Assembly (NCBI GenBank): GCA_012965515.1
Contig: DTSE01000383.1
Location: 1 to 57,238 of the forward strand
DNA length: 57,238 bases
Direction of reading: 5' to 3'
DNA from: Candidatus Melainabacteria bacterium
GTDB lineage: Bacteria > Cyanobacteriota > Vampirovibrionia > Obscuribacterales > Obscuribacteraceae
The notes under the pieces were generated by a model. The model was not told the origin of the DNA. It worked only from the letters and a program-made list of their open reading frames with translations, and did not search any database. This document shows positions 49,806 through 57,238 of the stretch, in pieces (the first letter of the stretch is position 1; each line of letters starts with the position of its first letter). The position numbers and the translations under genes are program-made.

Positions 49806-51107
49806 TCAGGAAGAGCTCTTTGCTTCCTTGATACGCTTGACCAGCTCGATTTTGGCCCGCTCTAGTTGATTGTCTGCAGACGTTGTTTTGTCGTTCTGGA
49901 CAGATATATCAGGCTCGACGCCGTTGCCTTCCAGTCGGACGCCGGAAAGTGAACAGTCGAGAACAGCTAGATAGAGAAAACACTTTTCGTTGATCGGCTG
50001 CACTGAACCAGCCAGGAAATATCCAGCTGTGCGATCACCGATCACCAGCGCCCGTTTTGTTTTCTTCAGCGAAAAAGCTAATTGTTCTTTCCCACTTCGC
50101 GAGCCACCATTGGTGATGGCAACCATGGGCTTGCTGTAGATGAGAGATGAGGAGCGTTTCTTTCCTTCTCTGTTAATCGTTTCAAAATCAGGATACGCAT
50201 CTTTTTGACGAAAGAAAGGGTCTAATGCATCCGGCGAGCAAGCCCCATATCCATCTCTGAGATCAAGAATCAAACCATCGCAGTCCATTAGAGTCCGCTG
50301 AAAAAGAACATTGGCCATAGCCTCTTGAGCTTCCGCTCCTCCGCACCACAAATGCACATAACCAAGTGTCATTCCATCCACACTGTATCTGCGGACGCTT
50401 TTGGTAACTGCATCGACGTACAAGTCGTACATCTGCTTCTTTGGCACTTTCAGTGAAACTGATAGATTCTCATTTGCGCGCAGGAGCGATACTTGAACGG
50501 GCTTGTTTTCTAAATCAAAGAAGTTCGCCAAGCCGATGTATTTGCTGCCGTTTACCGCCAGAATCTTGTCGCCAACCTGAATATGAGCCTTTTCAGCAGG
50601 TGAATCATTTAAAACGAAACGCACCCGGTCTGCCTCATAACCTACTCCACCCGTGACAAAGCCAGGAAAAACACATTCTCCCTTCGCGGACCCTTTCTTG
50701 CTGTTGTGAGAAAAAAGCGAATCGAGGAAATAGTATGTGTCGTCGTTGATAGTGAGAAAGCGGCAGTGACTGCTCTTCAATTCGTCGATTGCCGAGTTGA
50801 TCGCAGCTGATAGCTCGATCAAATTGCCTGCTGCCAAAATGTTCGCTTTCTGTTTTTCCAAAGCTTGCGGCCAGACATTGGTACTCAATTCCTTTGAATA
50901 CAGGGATCTTCTTACGTATTTGTCTACAGCGGCTAAAACAGTCTCATTGAACTTGGCGTTGCACGCGAGCCTGGCTAGAGGATCGGCAGGCGGTGTTTTT
51001 GTAATTGTTTCCGCCGCTGCGGGCTGAACAGAATGCGCGCAGATTAGAGCGATTGAAAGAATATTCAGAAATTTCAAGTTTTTCCGATGGTAATTTGCAG
51101 GCAGCAA
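49806..51107 (-). CDS. S41 family peptidase with PDZ domain, exported
   Basis: A 433-aa protein with a signal peptide (about residues 12-32). A PDZ domain sits near residues 165-215 (SPAEKAHIQVGDKILAVNG). The S41 core has LILDLRDGYGACSPDALD, VAITNGGSRSGKEQL with the likely nucleophile Ser, and ALVIGDRTAGYF. It lacks the FGKG lysine of CtpA/Prc-type enzymes and matches the RSGKE / GxRTAG subgroup instead, so catalysis may follow another arrangement. The start is a TTG at 51107, supported by GAGGAAAG 8 nt upstream. It is divergent from the AmpG-like permease. Confidence 0.82.
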   Translation of the reverse strand: MLPANYHRKNLKFLNILSIALICAHSVQPAAAETITKTPPADPLARLACNAKFNETVLAAVDKYVRRSLYSKELSTNVWPQALEKQKANILAAGNLIELSAAINSAIDELKSSHCRFLTINDDTYYFLDSLFSHNSKKGSAKGECVFPGFVTGGVGYEADRVRFVLNDSPAEKAHIQVGDKILAVNGSKYIGLANFFDLENKPVQVSLLRANENLSVSLKVPKKQMYDLYVDAVTKSVRRYSVDGMTLGYVHLWCGGAEAQEAMANVLFQRTLMDCDGLILDLRDGYGACSPDALDPFFRQKDAYPDFETINREGKKRSSSLIYSKPMVAITNGGSRSGKEQLAFSLKKTKRALVIGDRTAGYFLAGSVQPINEKCFLYLAVLDCSLSGVRLEGNGVEPDISVQNDKTTSADNQLERAKIELVKRIKEAKSSS

Positions 51108-51190
51108 CGTATGATCTTTCCTCTAGTCTTCTTTTGACGTTTGGACCGCTTGACGAGTTTTCATAATAGCGGATCGCACCTGAGCCTTGC

Positions 51191-52540
51191 ATGACCACTG
51201 AGAGTGAAACCCAATCAAGCCAGGCTGCAACATCCGCGCCTGAGCTGACATCGCACAAAGTGCCTCCTTCCGTTTTTATTCCCACCCTCTATTTTATGGA
51301 AGGGTTGCCGTACACCATAGTCAATATGATGTCGGTGGTTTTCTACAAAAATCTCGGTGCCAGCAACGAATTCATCGGCGCCGTAACAAGTGTTCTCTCT
51401 TTTGCGTGGACCTTGAAGTTCATCTGGGCGCCGCTCATTGATATTTATGGAACACGGCGGGGCTGGATAGTGGTAGCACAATTGGTGCTTTCGGCAATGT
51501 GTGCTCTACTGGCAGGCTCTGCTTTTCTGCCTCAGAATGTCGCACTCTCTGTCGGAGCACTTGGTTTGATTGCCCTGGCATCTGCTACTCAAGATGTTGC
51601 CATAGACGGTTACTACATGGACGTCTTAAACAAGCAACAGCAGGCGGTCTATGTAGGTGTGAGAAATGCAATCTACAAAATTGCGGTTTTAGTCGGACAG
51701 GGACCGCTCGTTATGCTAGCCGGTTTTGTCGCAGCTTCTTCCGGCACAGTCAATTATTCTTTCGGTTGGGCAACCGCATTTAGCTCTTGCTGTGTTCTTT
51801 TTCTGTGTTTCGGCATTCTCCATCTATTTATATTGCCGAAGGTAGGTGATTCAGAAAAAGCGCAGAGCGAAACCAAAGAGAAAGTGGATTTTCTTGAGGG
51901 AATGAAACGCTTTGGCAGTGTGCTTAAGACGTTTATTGACCAAGATCGAATTGCAGTCATCTGCCTGTACATATTTATATTCAGATTCGGCGACGCTTTG
52001 ATGCTGAAAATGACAATGCCTTTTCTACTTGACGCGAAGGAAAACGGTGGACTCGCTCTTTCCACTCAAGACGTTGGGCTTATATATGGAACGGTTGGTC
52101 CGATCTTTCTTTTGGTAGGCGGATTGCTGGGCGGTTATCTGGTAGCTAAGTTCACACTGAAAAAGGTATTGATGCCGACCGCTCTTATTCAAAGTATTGC
52201 CATACCCTTGTACTGGGCACTTGCTTATTTCAAACCTGAAGACTTTAGCTGGATCTATATTGCCAATTCGTTCGAGCAATTTTCATACGGGCTGGGCACA
52301 GCGGCATACACTGTGTTTCTCCTTTCAGTAGTAAAGCCGCAATACAAGGCGGCTCACTATGCAATTGCCACAGCAATCATGGCATTGGGACTGATTGTTC
52401 CTGGCTACATCAGCGGATACATGACCACCTGGCTTGGCTATCCCAATTTCTTCCTGGTCAGTTTTCTCGCATCTATTCCTGGAATCATCACGATCTTCTT
52501 TTTGCCAATTAAATCCGGCGAAGAAAAACTGTCTTCCTGA
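51191..52540 (+). CDS. AmpG-like MFS permease (muropeptide transporter family)
   Basis: A 449-aa inner-membrane protein with about 12 helices. The opening PSVFIPTLYFMEGLPYTIVN, the loop FAWTLKFIWAPLIDIYGTRRG and the SATQDVAIDGYYMDVL helix are typical of AmpG / acetyl-CoA-transporter-like MFS proteins, which import anhydromuropeptides for cell-wall recycling. The M23 peptidase at 2574 and NanE at 5757 would fit a cell-wall turnover theme, though they are not linked to it. ATG at 51191. It ends 1 bp before the convergent gluconokinase stop. Confidence 0.88.
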   Translation: MTTESETQSSQAATSAPELTSHKVPPSVFIPTLYFMEGLPYTIVNMMSVVFYKNLGASNEFIGAVTSVLSFAWTLKFIWAPLIDIYGTRRGWIVVAQLVLSAMCALLAGSAFLPQNVALSVGALGLIALASATQDVAIDGYYMDVLNKQQQAVYVGVRNAIYKIAVLVGQGPLVMLAGFVAASSGTVNYSFGWATAFSSCCVLFLCFGILHLFILPKVGDSEKAQSETKEKVDFLEGMKRFGSVLKTFIDQDRIAVICLYIFIFRFGDALMLKMTMPFLLDAKENGGLALSTQDVGLIYGTVGPIFLLVGGLLGGYLVAKFTLKKVLMPTALIQSIAIPLYWALAYFKPEDFSWIYIANSFEQFSYGLGTAAYTVFLLSVVKPQYKAAHYAIATAIMALGLIVPGYISGYMTTWLGYPNFFLVSFLASIPGIITIFFLPIKSGEEKLSS

Positions 52541-52541
52541 T

Positions 52542-53066
52542 CTATTCGGCTTGAAGCTTCGCTACAACTTCCTTCACAATCAGATCAGGTGTTTGTTGTG
52601 CATCAACATTGATTGAATCATCACCTTCTGGTTGTTGCAAAGTTTCGAATTGGCTCTTCAAAAGACTGGCCGGCATGAAGTGCCCCTTGCGATTCGATAC
52701 CCTTTCTTTTGCAACTCCAAATGGAATGTTCAGAAAGACGAACTGCACTCGGTTGTCTACTTTCAGTTTTTCTCTGTAATCGGCTTTTAATGCAGAACAT
52801 GCAAGAACCGCTGTATTTCCGCTAGTGAGATGGTTTTCAATCTCCTTTCGTAAGGAGTCTAACCAAGCGGCTCTGTCTTCGTCTGTGAGTGGAACGCCGT
52901 TTGCCATTTTTTCGACGTTTTCTTTTGAATGAAACTGGTCTCCTTCAATGAAAGACCAGCCGAGCGCTTCAGCCAGTGCTTTTCCAATGGTTGTTTTTCC
53001 GGAGCCGGAAACACCCATGACGACGAGAATCCGGGTTTTCAATTCCTTGCATGGCATTTGTTTCAT
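52542..53066 (-). CDS. gntK: Gluconokinase
   Basis: A 174-aa P-loop kinase that makes 6-phosphogluconate from gluconate and ATP. Walker A is GVSGSGKTT (residues 18-26). EGDQFHSKENVEKMANGVPLTDEDR is the gluconokinase signature, followed by ACSALKADYREKL and a Walker-B-like FVFLNIPF, then RKGHFMPASLLKSQFETLQQP. All family blocks and the normal length are present. The ATG at 53066 or the one three codons later could be used. It feeds the pentose-phosphate or Entner-Doudoroff routes. No gluconate transporter is adjacent. Confidence 0.93.
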   Translation of the reverse strand: MKQMPCKELKTRILVVMGVSGSGKTTIGKALAEALGWSFIEGDQFHSKENVEKMANGVPLTDEDRAAWLDSLRKEIENHLTSGNTAVLACSALKADYREKLKVDNRVQFVFLNIPFGVAKERVSNRKGHFMPASLLKSQFETLQQPEGDDSINVDAQQTPDLIVKEVVAKLQAE

Positions 53067-53243
53067 TCGATTCCAGGTAAAGCGGTGTCAAGTAGGAAAC
53101 TGCCGATTATGCAGATATTACTGTATATTAGCTAAAGGGTATTGGTTAGATTCCGAAATAGGTCACTACTGCCTGATTCCGGGATATTTTTCAGACGATA
53201 CCGCCGGTGGTATCAAGTCCCAAGATCGAACCAGGGTGGAAGA

Positions 53244-54533
53244 ATGGTTAGCAAATTTAAAAGCAGAACAAAGCAAAAATTGTTTGCAATGGGCGCATTG
53301 ACATTGATCTTTGTCGCACAAAGCTTCCCATTTGCAGCTCAAGCACAAGGTCTGCCCGATGCAATCACTGGGCAAGTCGAAGGAAGCGACCCGGCCAAAA
53401 CGACAGTAACACCGCAACCTGATGTGCCCGCGCAAACTGAAGCCCCAAAGGTCGAGCCGAAAGAGGAATCGAAAGTAGAAGTCAAACCAGAAGCAACTTC
53501 AGCACACATGGAGCGACCGCGCAGCGGATTGCAAGAAGAAAAGCCGCTAGAGGCTCCCAAAGCCGCACCGAAGAAACCAGTGATGCTGTATGGACGCTTG
53601 GAAGAAATCGCAGGCAAAGCAGCACCGACCTTTCCTATCGTCCTCAAATCACTTACGCCGAAGATGGACCAGACAGGCTTGTTGAAGGGTCAAGCGTCAA
53701 CAGGTACTTTGGCCGGAACGGTCGAAAGGTCTTATCCAGTCGACTTTCGCGGCACATGGGGCGGAACTCTCACTCTCGGTCAATTAGTCATAACACCGCT
53801 CAACTATCAACTTGATGCGGAAGAATCAAGGAAGGTAGCCAGTCTTGTAAGACCAGGCTCGCAAGGAACAGTCAATTTTACTTTTAATCAAGACGCCCGG
53901 GGCAACGTCACAGGCTCGCCGGTAACCATCACATTCATGGTGCCTGCCAGTCAAACCAATTCTTTTCAAGCACTTGCCCAGCAAGGTGGCGGAGCCGGAA
54001 TGGCTAATGGTGCGATGGCCGGCATGATGCAGTCGATGATGGGCAATATGAAAGTGCCGATTGCCATGCGCTTCGGGGACTTCCAATCGGATGCTTCCAC
54101 ACCTGGGGTTTCCGGCAACTCGATTGCCATCCGCTTGCTGAGCAATCGCATCAAGCAGCTCAGCCCGGGCATTATGGAACAGCAGATGATTACGCAAGAA
54201 AACTCGAGGACCAAATCGGGTCAAGCCTACAGTACTTACAACGAGAACGTTTTCAGATTCACTCAGCGCGGTGCCAGCCAGATGTACGTGGAAGTAGCCG
54301 TTGTTTCATATGACATGTCGCGCCGCTTCTTGCGCAAATTCGTCTTCTACGGATATGTCAATAAGGGTGCAGTGCAACAGGATTTCAGCAATCCCTATTC
54401 TGCGCTTCAACAGATGATGGGCGGCGGTGGTGGTGGCGCCGGCGGCATGCAAATCCCCGGAATGGGTGGAGGCGGAGCTGGAAACCCGCTTCAACAGCTG
54501 CAAGACTTGCAGAAGATGTTTGGTGGGCAATAG
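53244..54533 (+). CDS. Exported protein with Pro/Glu/Lys-rich linker and Gly/Met-rich tail
   Basis: A 429-aa protein. The start was set at the ATG at 53244 (GGTGGA upstream), which begins a signal peptide (LFAMGALTLIFVAQSFPFAAQA). Residues about 35-110 are a Pro/Glu/Lys/Ala-rich linker. A beta-rich domain of about 280 aa follows, with FRGTWGGTLTLGQL, GTVNFTFNQDARGNVTGSP and a Met-rich stretch (AGMANGAMAGMMQSMMGNM). The end is Gly-rich (QQMMGGGGGGAGGMQIPGMG) followed by a LQQLQDLQKMF helix. Met-rich patches can bind copper or be hydrophobic contacts (inference). No named family. The HEAT gene follows by 6 bp. Confidence 0.7.
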   Translation: MVSKFKSRTKQKLFAMGALTLIFVAQSFPFAAQAQGLPDAITGQVEGSDPAKTTVTPQPDVPAQTEAPKVEPKEESKVEVKPEATSAHMERPRSGLQEEKPLEAPKAAPKKPVMLYGRLEEIAGKAAPTFPIVLKSLTPKMDQTGLLKGQASTGTLAGTVERSYPVDFRGTWGGTLTLGQLVITPLNYQLDAEESRKVASLVRPGSQGTVNFTFNQDARGNVTGSPVTITFMVPASQTNSFQALAQQGGGAGMANGAMAGMMQSMMGNMKVPIAMRFGDFQSDASTPGVSGNSIAIRLLSNRIKQLSPGIMEQQMITQENSRTKSGQAYSTYNENVFRFTQRGASQMYVEVAVVSYDMSRRFLRKFVFYGYVNKGAVQQDFSNPYSALQQMMGGGGGGAGGMQIPGMGGGGAGNPLQQLQDLQKMFGGQ

Positions 54534-54539
54534 CAAATT

Positions 54540-55061
54540 ATGAATCTCGACAAATTAGCCGGTGTGGTTGAAGACCTGATCGTTCAACTCGACTATCCTG
54601 GTTTCGAACCTCGCAGTCTTAAGCTTGGATTGCCTGAGGAATTGCAGACCATGAGTGCAAAAACGTTTGCCAGTGCGCTTGGACATAAAAGCGTCTATGT
54701 CAAACTGGCAGCGCTGCGTTGGTTTCAAGATCGCCCCGGTGTAGCCAAATCACATCTGGCCGCAATACTTGGATTGATAGATTCCAAAGATGAGTGGGTG
54801 AGAATGGAGTCTATTCGCACTGTAGAAAAAATGCACAAACTTCCGTCGCATGTAGGTGCCGCCGTTTCTAAGGGACTGAGCGACGAATCGGTGGAAGTGC
54901 GCAAAGCGACTGCCAAAGCGTTGGGAAAAATTCTAAAACGTTCTGTTACGAAAGATGCATCTGTTATTGACGCGCTTAAACAAGCTACTCAAGACAGTGA
55001 TGTTGAGGTGCGCTTTAAAGCTCAAAAAGCACTGCGCAATATCGGCGAATTCGTCGTCTGA
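54540..55061 (+). CDS. HEAT-repeat protein
   Basis: A 173-aa soluble protein made of helical HEAT repeats: VYVKLAALRWFQD, EWVRMESIRTVEKM, VEVRKATAKALGKIL and VEVRFKAQKALRNIG. These are the V.VR..A..AL units of the PBS-lyase/HEAT scaffold. Such proteins bind other proteins. It starts 6 bp after the exported Gly/Met-rich protein and probably shares its transcript, although one protein is exported and the other is not. Confidence 0.85.
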   Translation: MNLDKLAGVVEDLIVQLDYPGFEPRSLKLGLPEELQTMSAKTFASALGHKSVYVKLAALRWFQDRPGVAKSHLAAILGLIDSKDEWVRMESIRTVEKMHKLPSHVGAAVSKGLSDESVEVRKATAKALGKILKRSVTKDASVIDALKQATQDSDVEVRFKAQKALRNIGEFVV

Positions 55062-55148
55062 ACTGGAGCAGAAAGTTTTTCTTGCCGCCGCTACTACAAA
55101 CGTGCGGTGGTTTAGATTGACTGCTTATGCCGGTTTCAAGTGGGGCAA

Positions 55149-55562
55149 TCAAGATTTTAATTTGCCCGTGAATTCACGCATCTTTTCCAGGAGGTGCGAA
55201 TTCTCAGTAAGCTCCAGGTAAAAACCGTGCTCGAAATACTGCTCAAGGTAGTTCCAATCATAATCAATTGCTTTGTGGAACTCTTGCAAACGGCTCAAAA
55301 TGTCGGTCGTCAATTGCGTTGCGGCATCATGCTTTTCGCTTGTCCATGATGCTTTCTCTTCGGAAAGTATTTGGTGTATCACGGACGATGCATCGGAAAT
55401 TTCGCAAGCAAGTTGGTGGAAGTATCTCTTGATCATCTTCTCTTCAAGAGTTGCTCGCTTTTCGGAAAGTTTCGACACCGCAGACGTCAGGCTAACGAGA
55501 CATTCTGAGAGGGCGCCTGCTGCCCTCAGGGCAGGCGAAATTTCGATTTTAGTCTCTTCCAT
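55149..55562 (-). CDS. Hypothetical helical protein, 137 aa
   Basis: A soluble, all-helical protein with heptad-like spacing (LTSAVSKLSEKRATLEEKMIK, AATQLTTDILSRLQEFHKAI) and no cysteine-, metal- or nucleotide-binding motif. It may be a helical bundle or adaptor. An AGAGG ribosome site precedes the ATG at 55562. It is convergent with the HEAT gene. No family recognised. Confidence 0.65.
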   Translation of the reverse strand: MEETKIEISPALRAAGALSECLVSLTSAVSKLSEKRATLEEKMIKRYFHQLACEISDASSVIHQILSEEKASWTSEKHDAATQLTTDILSRLQEFHKAIDYDWNYLEQYFEHGFYLELTENSHLLEKMREFTGKLKS

Positions 55563-55610
55563 GCATGCCTCTTTTTTTGAGGGGGTTTTACCGAGGGCTG
55601 GTGATTAGTC

Positions 55611-55720
55611 TATAATATTGACTGCCCCGAACCCAAAGAGCCGCACAGGCTGGGCGTCGTTTAAAACGGGCTTAGAAACTTTTAGCCGCCGCAGGGGTTG
55701 CATCTGCGGCGGCTTATTCG
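55611..55720 (+). ncRNA. Candidate small RNA with its own promoter and terminator
   Basis: A consensus -10 TATAAT (55611-55616) follows a TTTACC -35-like hexamer (55587-55592) after 18 nt. Transcription would begin near 55623 and end at the GC hairpin at 55684-55714. The ~95-nt product has no useful ORF. It contains a short AGCC/GGCU stem and two CGTTTAAAA boxes (one inside the body, one past the hairpin). It does not match SRP RNA, 6S, RNase P or tmRNA features I can check. The next gene is on the other strand, so this is not an mRNA leader. Confidence 0.45.
55684..55714 (+). terminator. GC-rich hairpin ending the candidate small RNA
   Basis: Perfect 11-bp stem AGCCGCCGCAG / CTGCGGCGGCT with a 9-nt loop, followed by TATTCGTTT, a poor T tract. 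It may also act as a stable structural stem. Confidence 0.6.
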
Positions 55721-55837
55721 TTTAAAAGTTTGTGCGCTATCTCTTGGTTATGGCTGCCACTGTCGGTAGTTGCGTCGTCTTCCTAGAATGGAGCCAATTT
55801 GCGAAGTCTCAAGAGAGTCGGGCTTGCTACCAGTCAA

Positions 55838-56044
55838 TTACGAGAGAGTCGGAACGTAGGGCTCATTTACTTCCATCGTGCTTACTGCCAGGTGGGCTGC
55901 GCCTTGCTGTCTTCTGAAATTGTCCAGATAACGGCGGAGAGCTTCTCTTATCAGGTCGCTTCTAGTGCGGTGTTCGTGTTGAGCAATAAAATCTACTTGT
56001 TCCAACATAGCTGGGGGCAGAGCAATCAGTACTTTTTTGGGCAT
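55838..56044 (-). CDS. Ribbon-helix-helix (CopG/Arc-like) DNA-binding protein
   Basis: A 68-aa protein. The first strand MPKKVLIALPPAMLEQVDFI leads into the helix pair HEHRTRSDLIREALRRYLDNF, the standard RHH pattern in which the strand contacts DNA as a dimer. The start at 56044 was chosen because GAGGA lies upstream and the domain begins there. RHH proteins are often antitoxins or autoregulators, but no toxin-like partner is next to it. The tail after the domain (about 20 aa) is polar. Confidence 0.85.
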   Translation of the reverse strand: MPKKVLIALPPAMLEQVDFIAQHEHRTRSDLIREALRRYLDNFRRQQGAAHLAVSTMEVNEPYVPTLS

Positions 56045-57080
56045 TTGCAGTTCCTCGCAGAGACAAAAGTGGACGCCGAGACCATCTGTGACCGCTATCA
56101 TCAATGGTCCCTGTTACACGGTGCTTAATGTATTTTGACCGCGCTTCGCATTGGTGGGGGATTCATCAACCACCCTCGATGAGTATCAACTTTACACACC
56201 AAAACGAATATCGTAAAGGTCTGAAAGGGGCATAAATACGCAATTCGCTTCGAATGCAGCTTAAGTGTTTTTCTGAAACTCTGAAAGCCTGACACAACAA
56301 GACTCCTTCCTCGAACCCCTGTTTTCATGCGGGTTTTATATAGACAAAAAGATGCCCTTCGGACATATCTTCCCTCTTGCCAGATGAAGATCCACGTGTT
56401 AGCTAGTTGCTGCTCCTTCTGCCTGAAAACAGCTGATAGACCGGCTTATGGATATGCAAGAGTGGTTCCTTCGGATTTGCTTTTGATCATGTTGTCTGAA
56501 AACCGCCACTCATGCACGTTTGCGAAGCATGAATCCGGTGTATGTCCAGCCTGCGTACTACGTGCGATTTCGTAGATATTCAAAAGGGCATAAGGCGCAT
56601 CATCACTGGTTCTCCGCAATTAGTTCCGATTGGTCTCAAAGTGGTGCGCCTTGAAAAGCAGTAACGACAAGACAGCATCTTTCGTTTTTCTGCATATTTT
56701 CTCTACGCCTCGGCTATTTGGACTAAGGCGCTTCATTAGCTGCGTAACACATAAGGAATGCGGCATGCACAGCAGCTCTCCGCATAGAGCAGCGATTTGA
56801 TTCGCGTATGCAGCGCAGGGCACGACTCTCAAACGTGTCGATACCATATCTGATACCACACATTTTCTTACGTTGGTTGACTGGTCACAGGCAGAAGAGT
56901 TTTCTACAGGCTCAAGCGACGCGGCTGAATCTCGATGACTCCAAATGGTGAGCTTTGAGGGGTTTGATTTCATCGCGCTCACTTTCGAGTCATGTATCAA
57001 AGAGATCGAACTCCGGGCTAAGCGAAGAGTACAATTCCTTATCTATATAAATTGATTGACCGCGGCGATAGGAGATACCC
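56045..57080. other. About 1 kb without a recognised gene
   Basis: Between the RHH gene and exonuclease III I find no supported gene, tRNA or repeat. Several short frames exist on both strands but lack ribosome sites and known motifs. The longest is listed separately at 56620-57000. The region may be regulatory, a decayed gene or hold a fast-evolving small gene. Directly before the exonuclease start there is a TAGGAGATA ribosome site. Confidence 0.4.
56620..57000 (-). CDS. Doubtful hypothetical ORF, 126 aa
   Basis: An open frame long for its setting but with no recognised domain. It is Ser/Cys-rich at first, then has a more helix-like end (AAYANQIAALCGELLCMP, LMKRLSPNSRGVEKI). No strong ribosome site at 57000 or at the internal ATG nine codons later. 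It could be a real orphan gene or chance; I lean to chance. Confidence 0.2.
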   Translation of the reverse strand: MIHDSKVSAMKSNPSKLTIWSHRDSAASLEPVENSSACDQSTNVRKCVVSDMVSTRLRVVPCAAYANQIAALCGELLCMPHSLCVTQLMKRLSPNSRGVEKICRKTKDAVLSLLLFKAHHFETNRN

Positions 57081-57238
57081 ATGATTCTGGCAACCTGGAA
57101 TGTCAACTCTCTCAATGTCCGGCTTCCACATGTTCTGGACTGGCTTAAAACCAACCAACCAGATGTACTTGCTATTCAGGAAACGAAACTCATAGACGAG
57201 AAGTTCCCTAAAGCAGCATTCGCCGAACTTGGCTATCT
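57081..57238 (+). CDS. xth: Exodeoxyribonuclease III, 5' part (truncated by window end)
   Basis: The first 52 residues are visible. [19 protein letters not shown] with the catalytic-site Asn, then [16 protein letters not shown] with the metal-binding Glu, and FP...F.ELGY are the N-terminal signatures of exonuclease III / AP endonuclease. The enzyme cuts abasic sites in base-excision repair and removes 3' blocks. GGAG lies about 7 nt before the ATG. The 3' part lies beyond base 57238. Confidence 0.93.
   Translation, partial: MILATWNVNSLNVRLPHVLDWLKTNQPDVLAIQETKLIDEKFPKAAFAELGY

Noticed and set aside
55623..55720. SRP RNA, 6S RNA or ZTP riboswitch at the candidate small-RNA locus
   Set aside because: The conserved SRP apical loop, the large 6S bubble and the full ZTP core are not present. 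Only a short CUGGGC string resembles the last of these.

Overview
The window looks like chromosomal DNA of a free-living, respiring, diderm-type bacterium at roughly 45-50% GC by eye. It has dense genes, many secreted hypothetical proteins, a two-component kinase, a five-gene block of transmembrane Ser/Thr kinases, a single-anchor succinate dehydrogenase, a mitochondrial-type aconitase and a polyphosphate-glucokinase-like ROK protein. This mix resembles Obscuribacterales / Vampirovibrionia (non-photosynthetic relatives of cyanobacteria). That placement is inference: no rRNA or other marker gene is present. I see no insertion sequence, prophage, CRISPR array, tRNA or rRNA.

Layout. 1-3.8 kb: the end of a flippase-like membrane protein, a CCA-adding/poly(A) polymerase, a small conserved protein and an EnvC-like M23 peptidase. 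4.2-8.2 kb: a likely operon of aldehyde dehydrogenase, NanE epimerase and a rhomboid protease. 8.2-13 kb: a secreted protein, a PAS histidine kinase divergent from a TetR regulator across a perfect palindrome, an MFS exporter, an ABM-domain protein and a metallothionein-like protein. 13-23.7 kb: mostly hypothetical or secreted proteins, including a dienelactone hydrolase, a PspA-like membrane protein, a formylglycine-generating-enzyme homologue with its cysteine pair, a large protein with duplicated domains, a ROK kinase and a second cysteine-rich protein. 23.8-28.4 kb: a DUF1444-like protein and an FAD monooxygenase/MFS pair. 28.5-31.8 kb: the sdhC-sdhA-sdhB operon.

32.5-43.9 kb is the most striking part. 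Five paralogous receptor-like Ser/Thr kinases lie head to tail on the minus strand. Each has a cytoplasmic N-terminal kinase, one membrane segment and a C-terminal leucine-rich-repeat-like domain. The array ends beside a 91-aa protein that is a paralogue of the small protein at 2.1 kb, and the two small genes share a conserved 22-nt upstream element. 44-57 kb: a second member of the secreted family seen at 8 kb, an alpha/beta hydrolase, aconitase, an acidic SESGG-repeat protein, a TPR protein, an S41 peptidase, an AmpG-like permease, gluconokinase, a Gly/Met-rich secreted protein, a HEAT-repeat protein, a candidate small RNA, a ribbon-helix-helix protein, about 1 kb with no recognised gene, and the start of exonuclease III.

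How the genes fit together: succinate dehydrogenase and aconitase indicate an oxidative TCA cycle. Gluconokinase, the ROK sugar kinase and NanE handle sugars and amino sugars. The M23 peptidase and AmpG-like permease point to peptidoglycan turnover and recycling. The kinase array, histidine kinase and TetR regulator are the sensory part. Several gene families occur twice in this window, which suggests local expansion by duplication.
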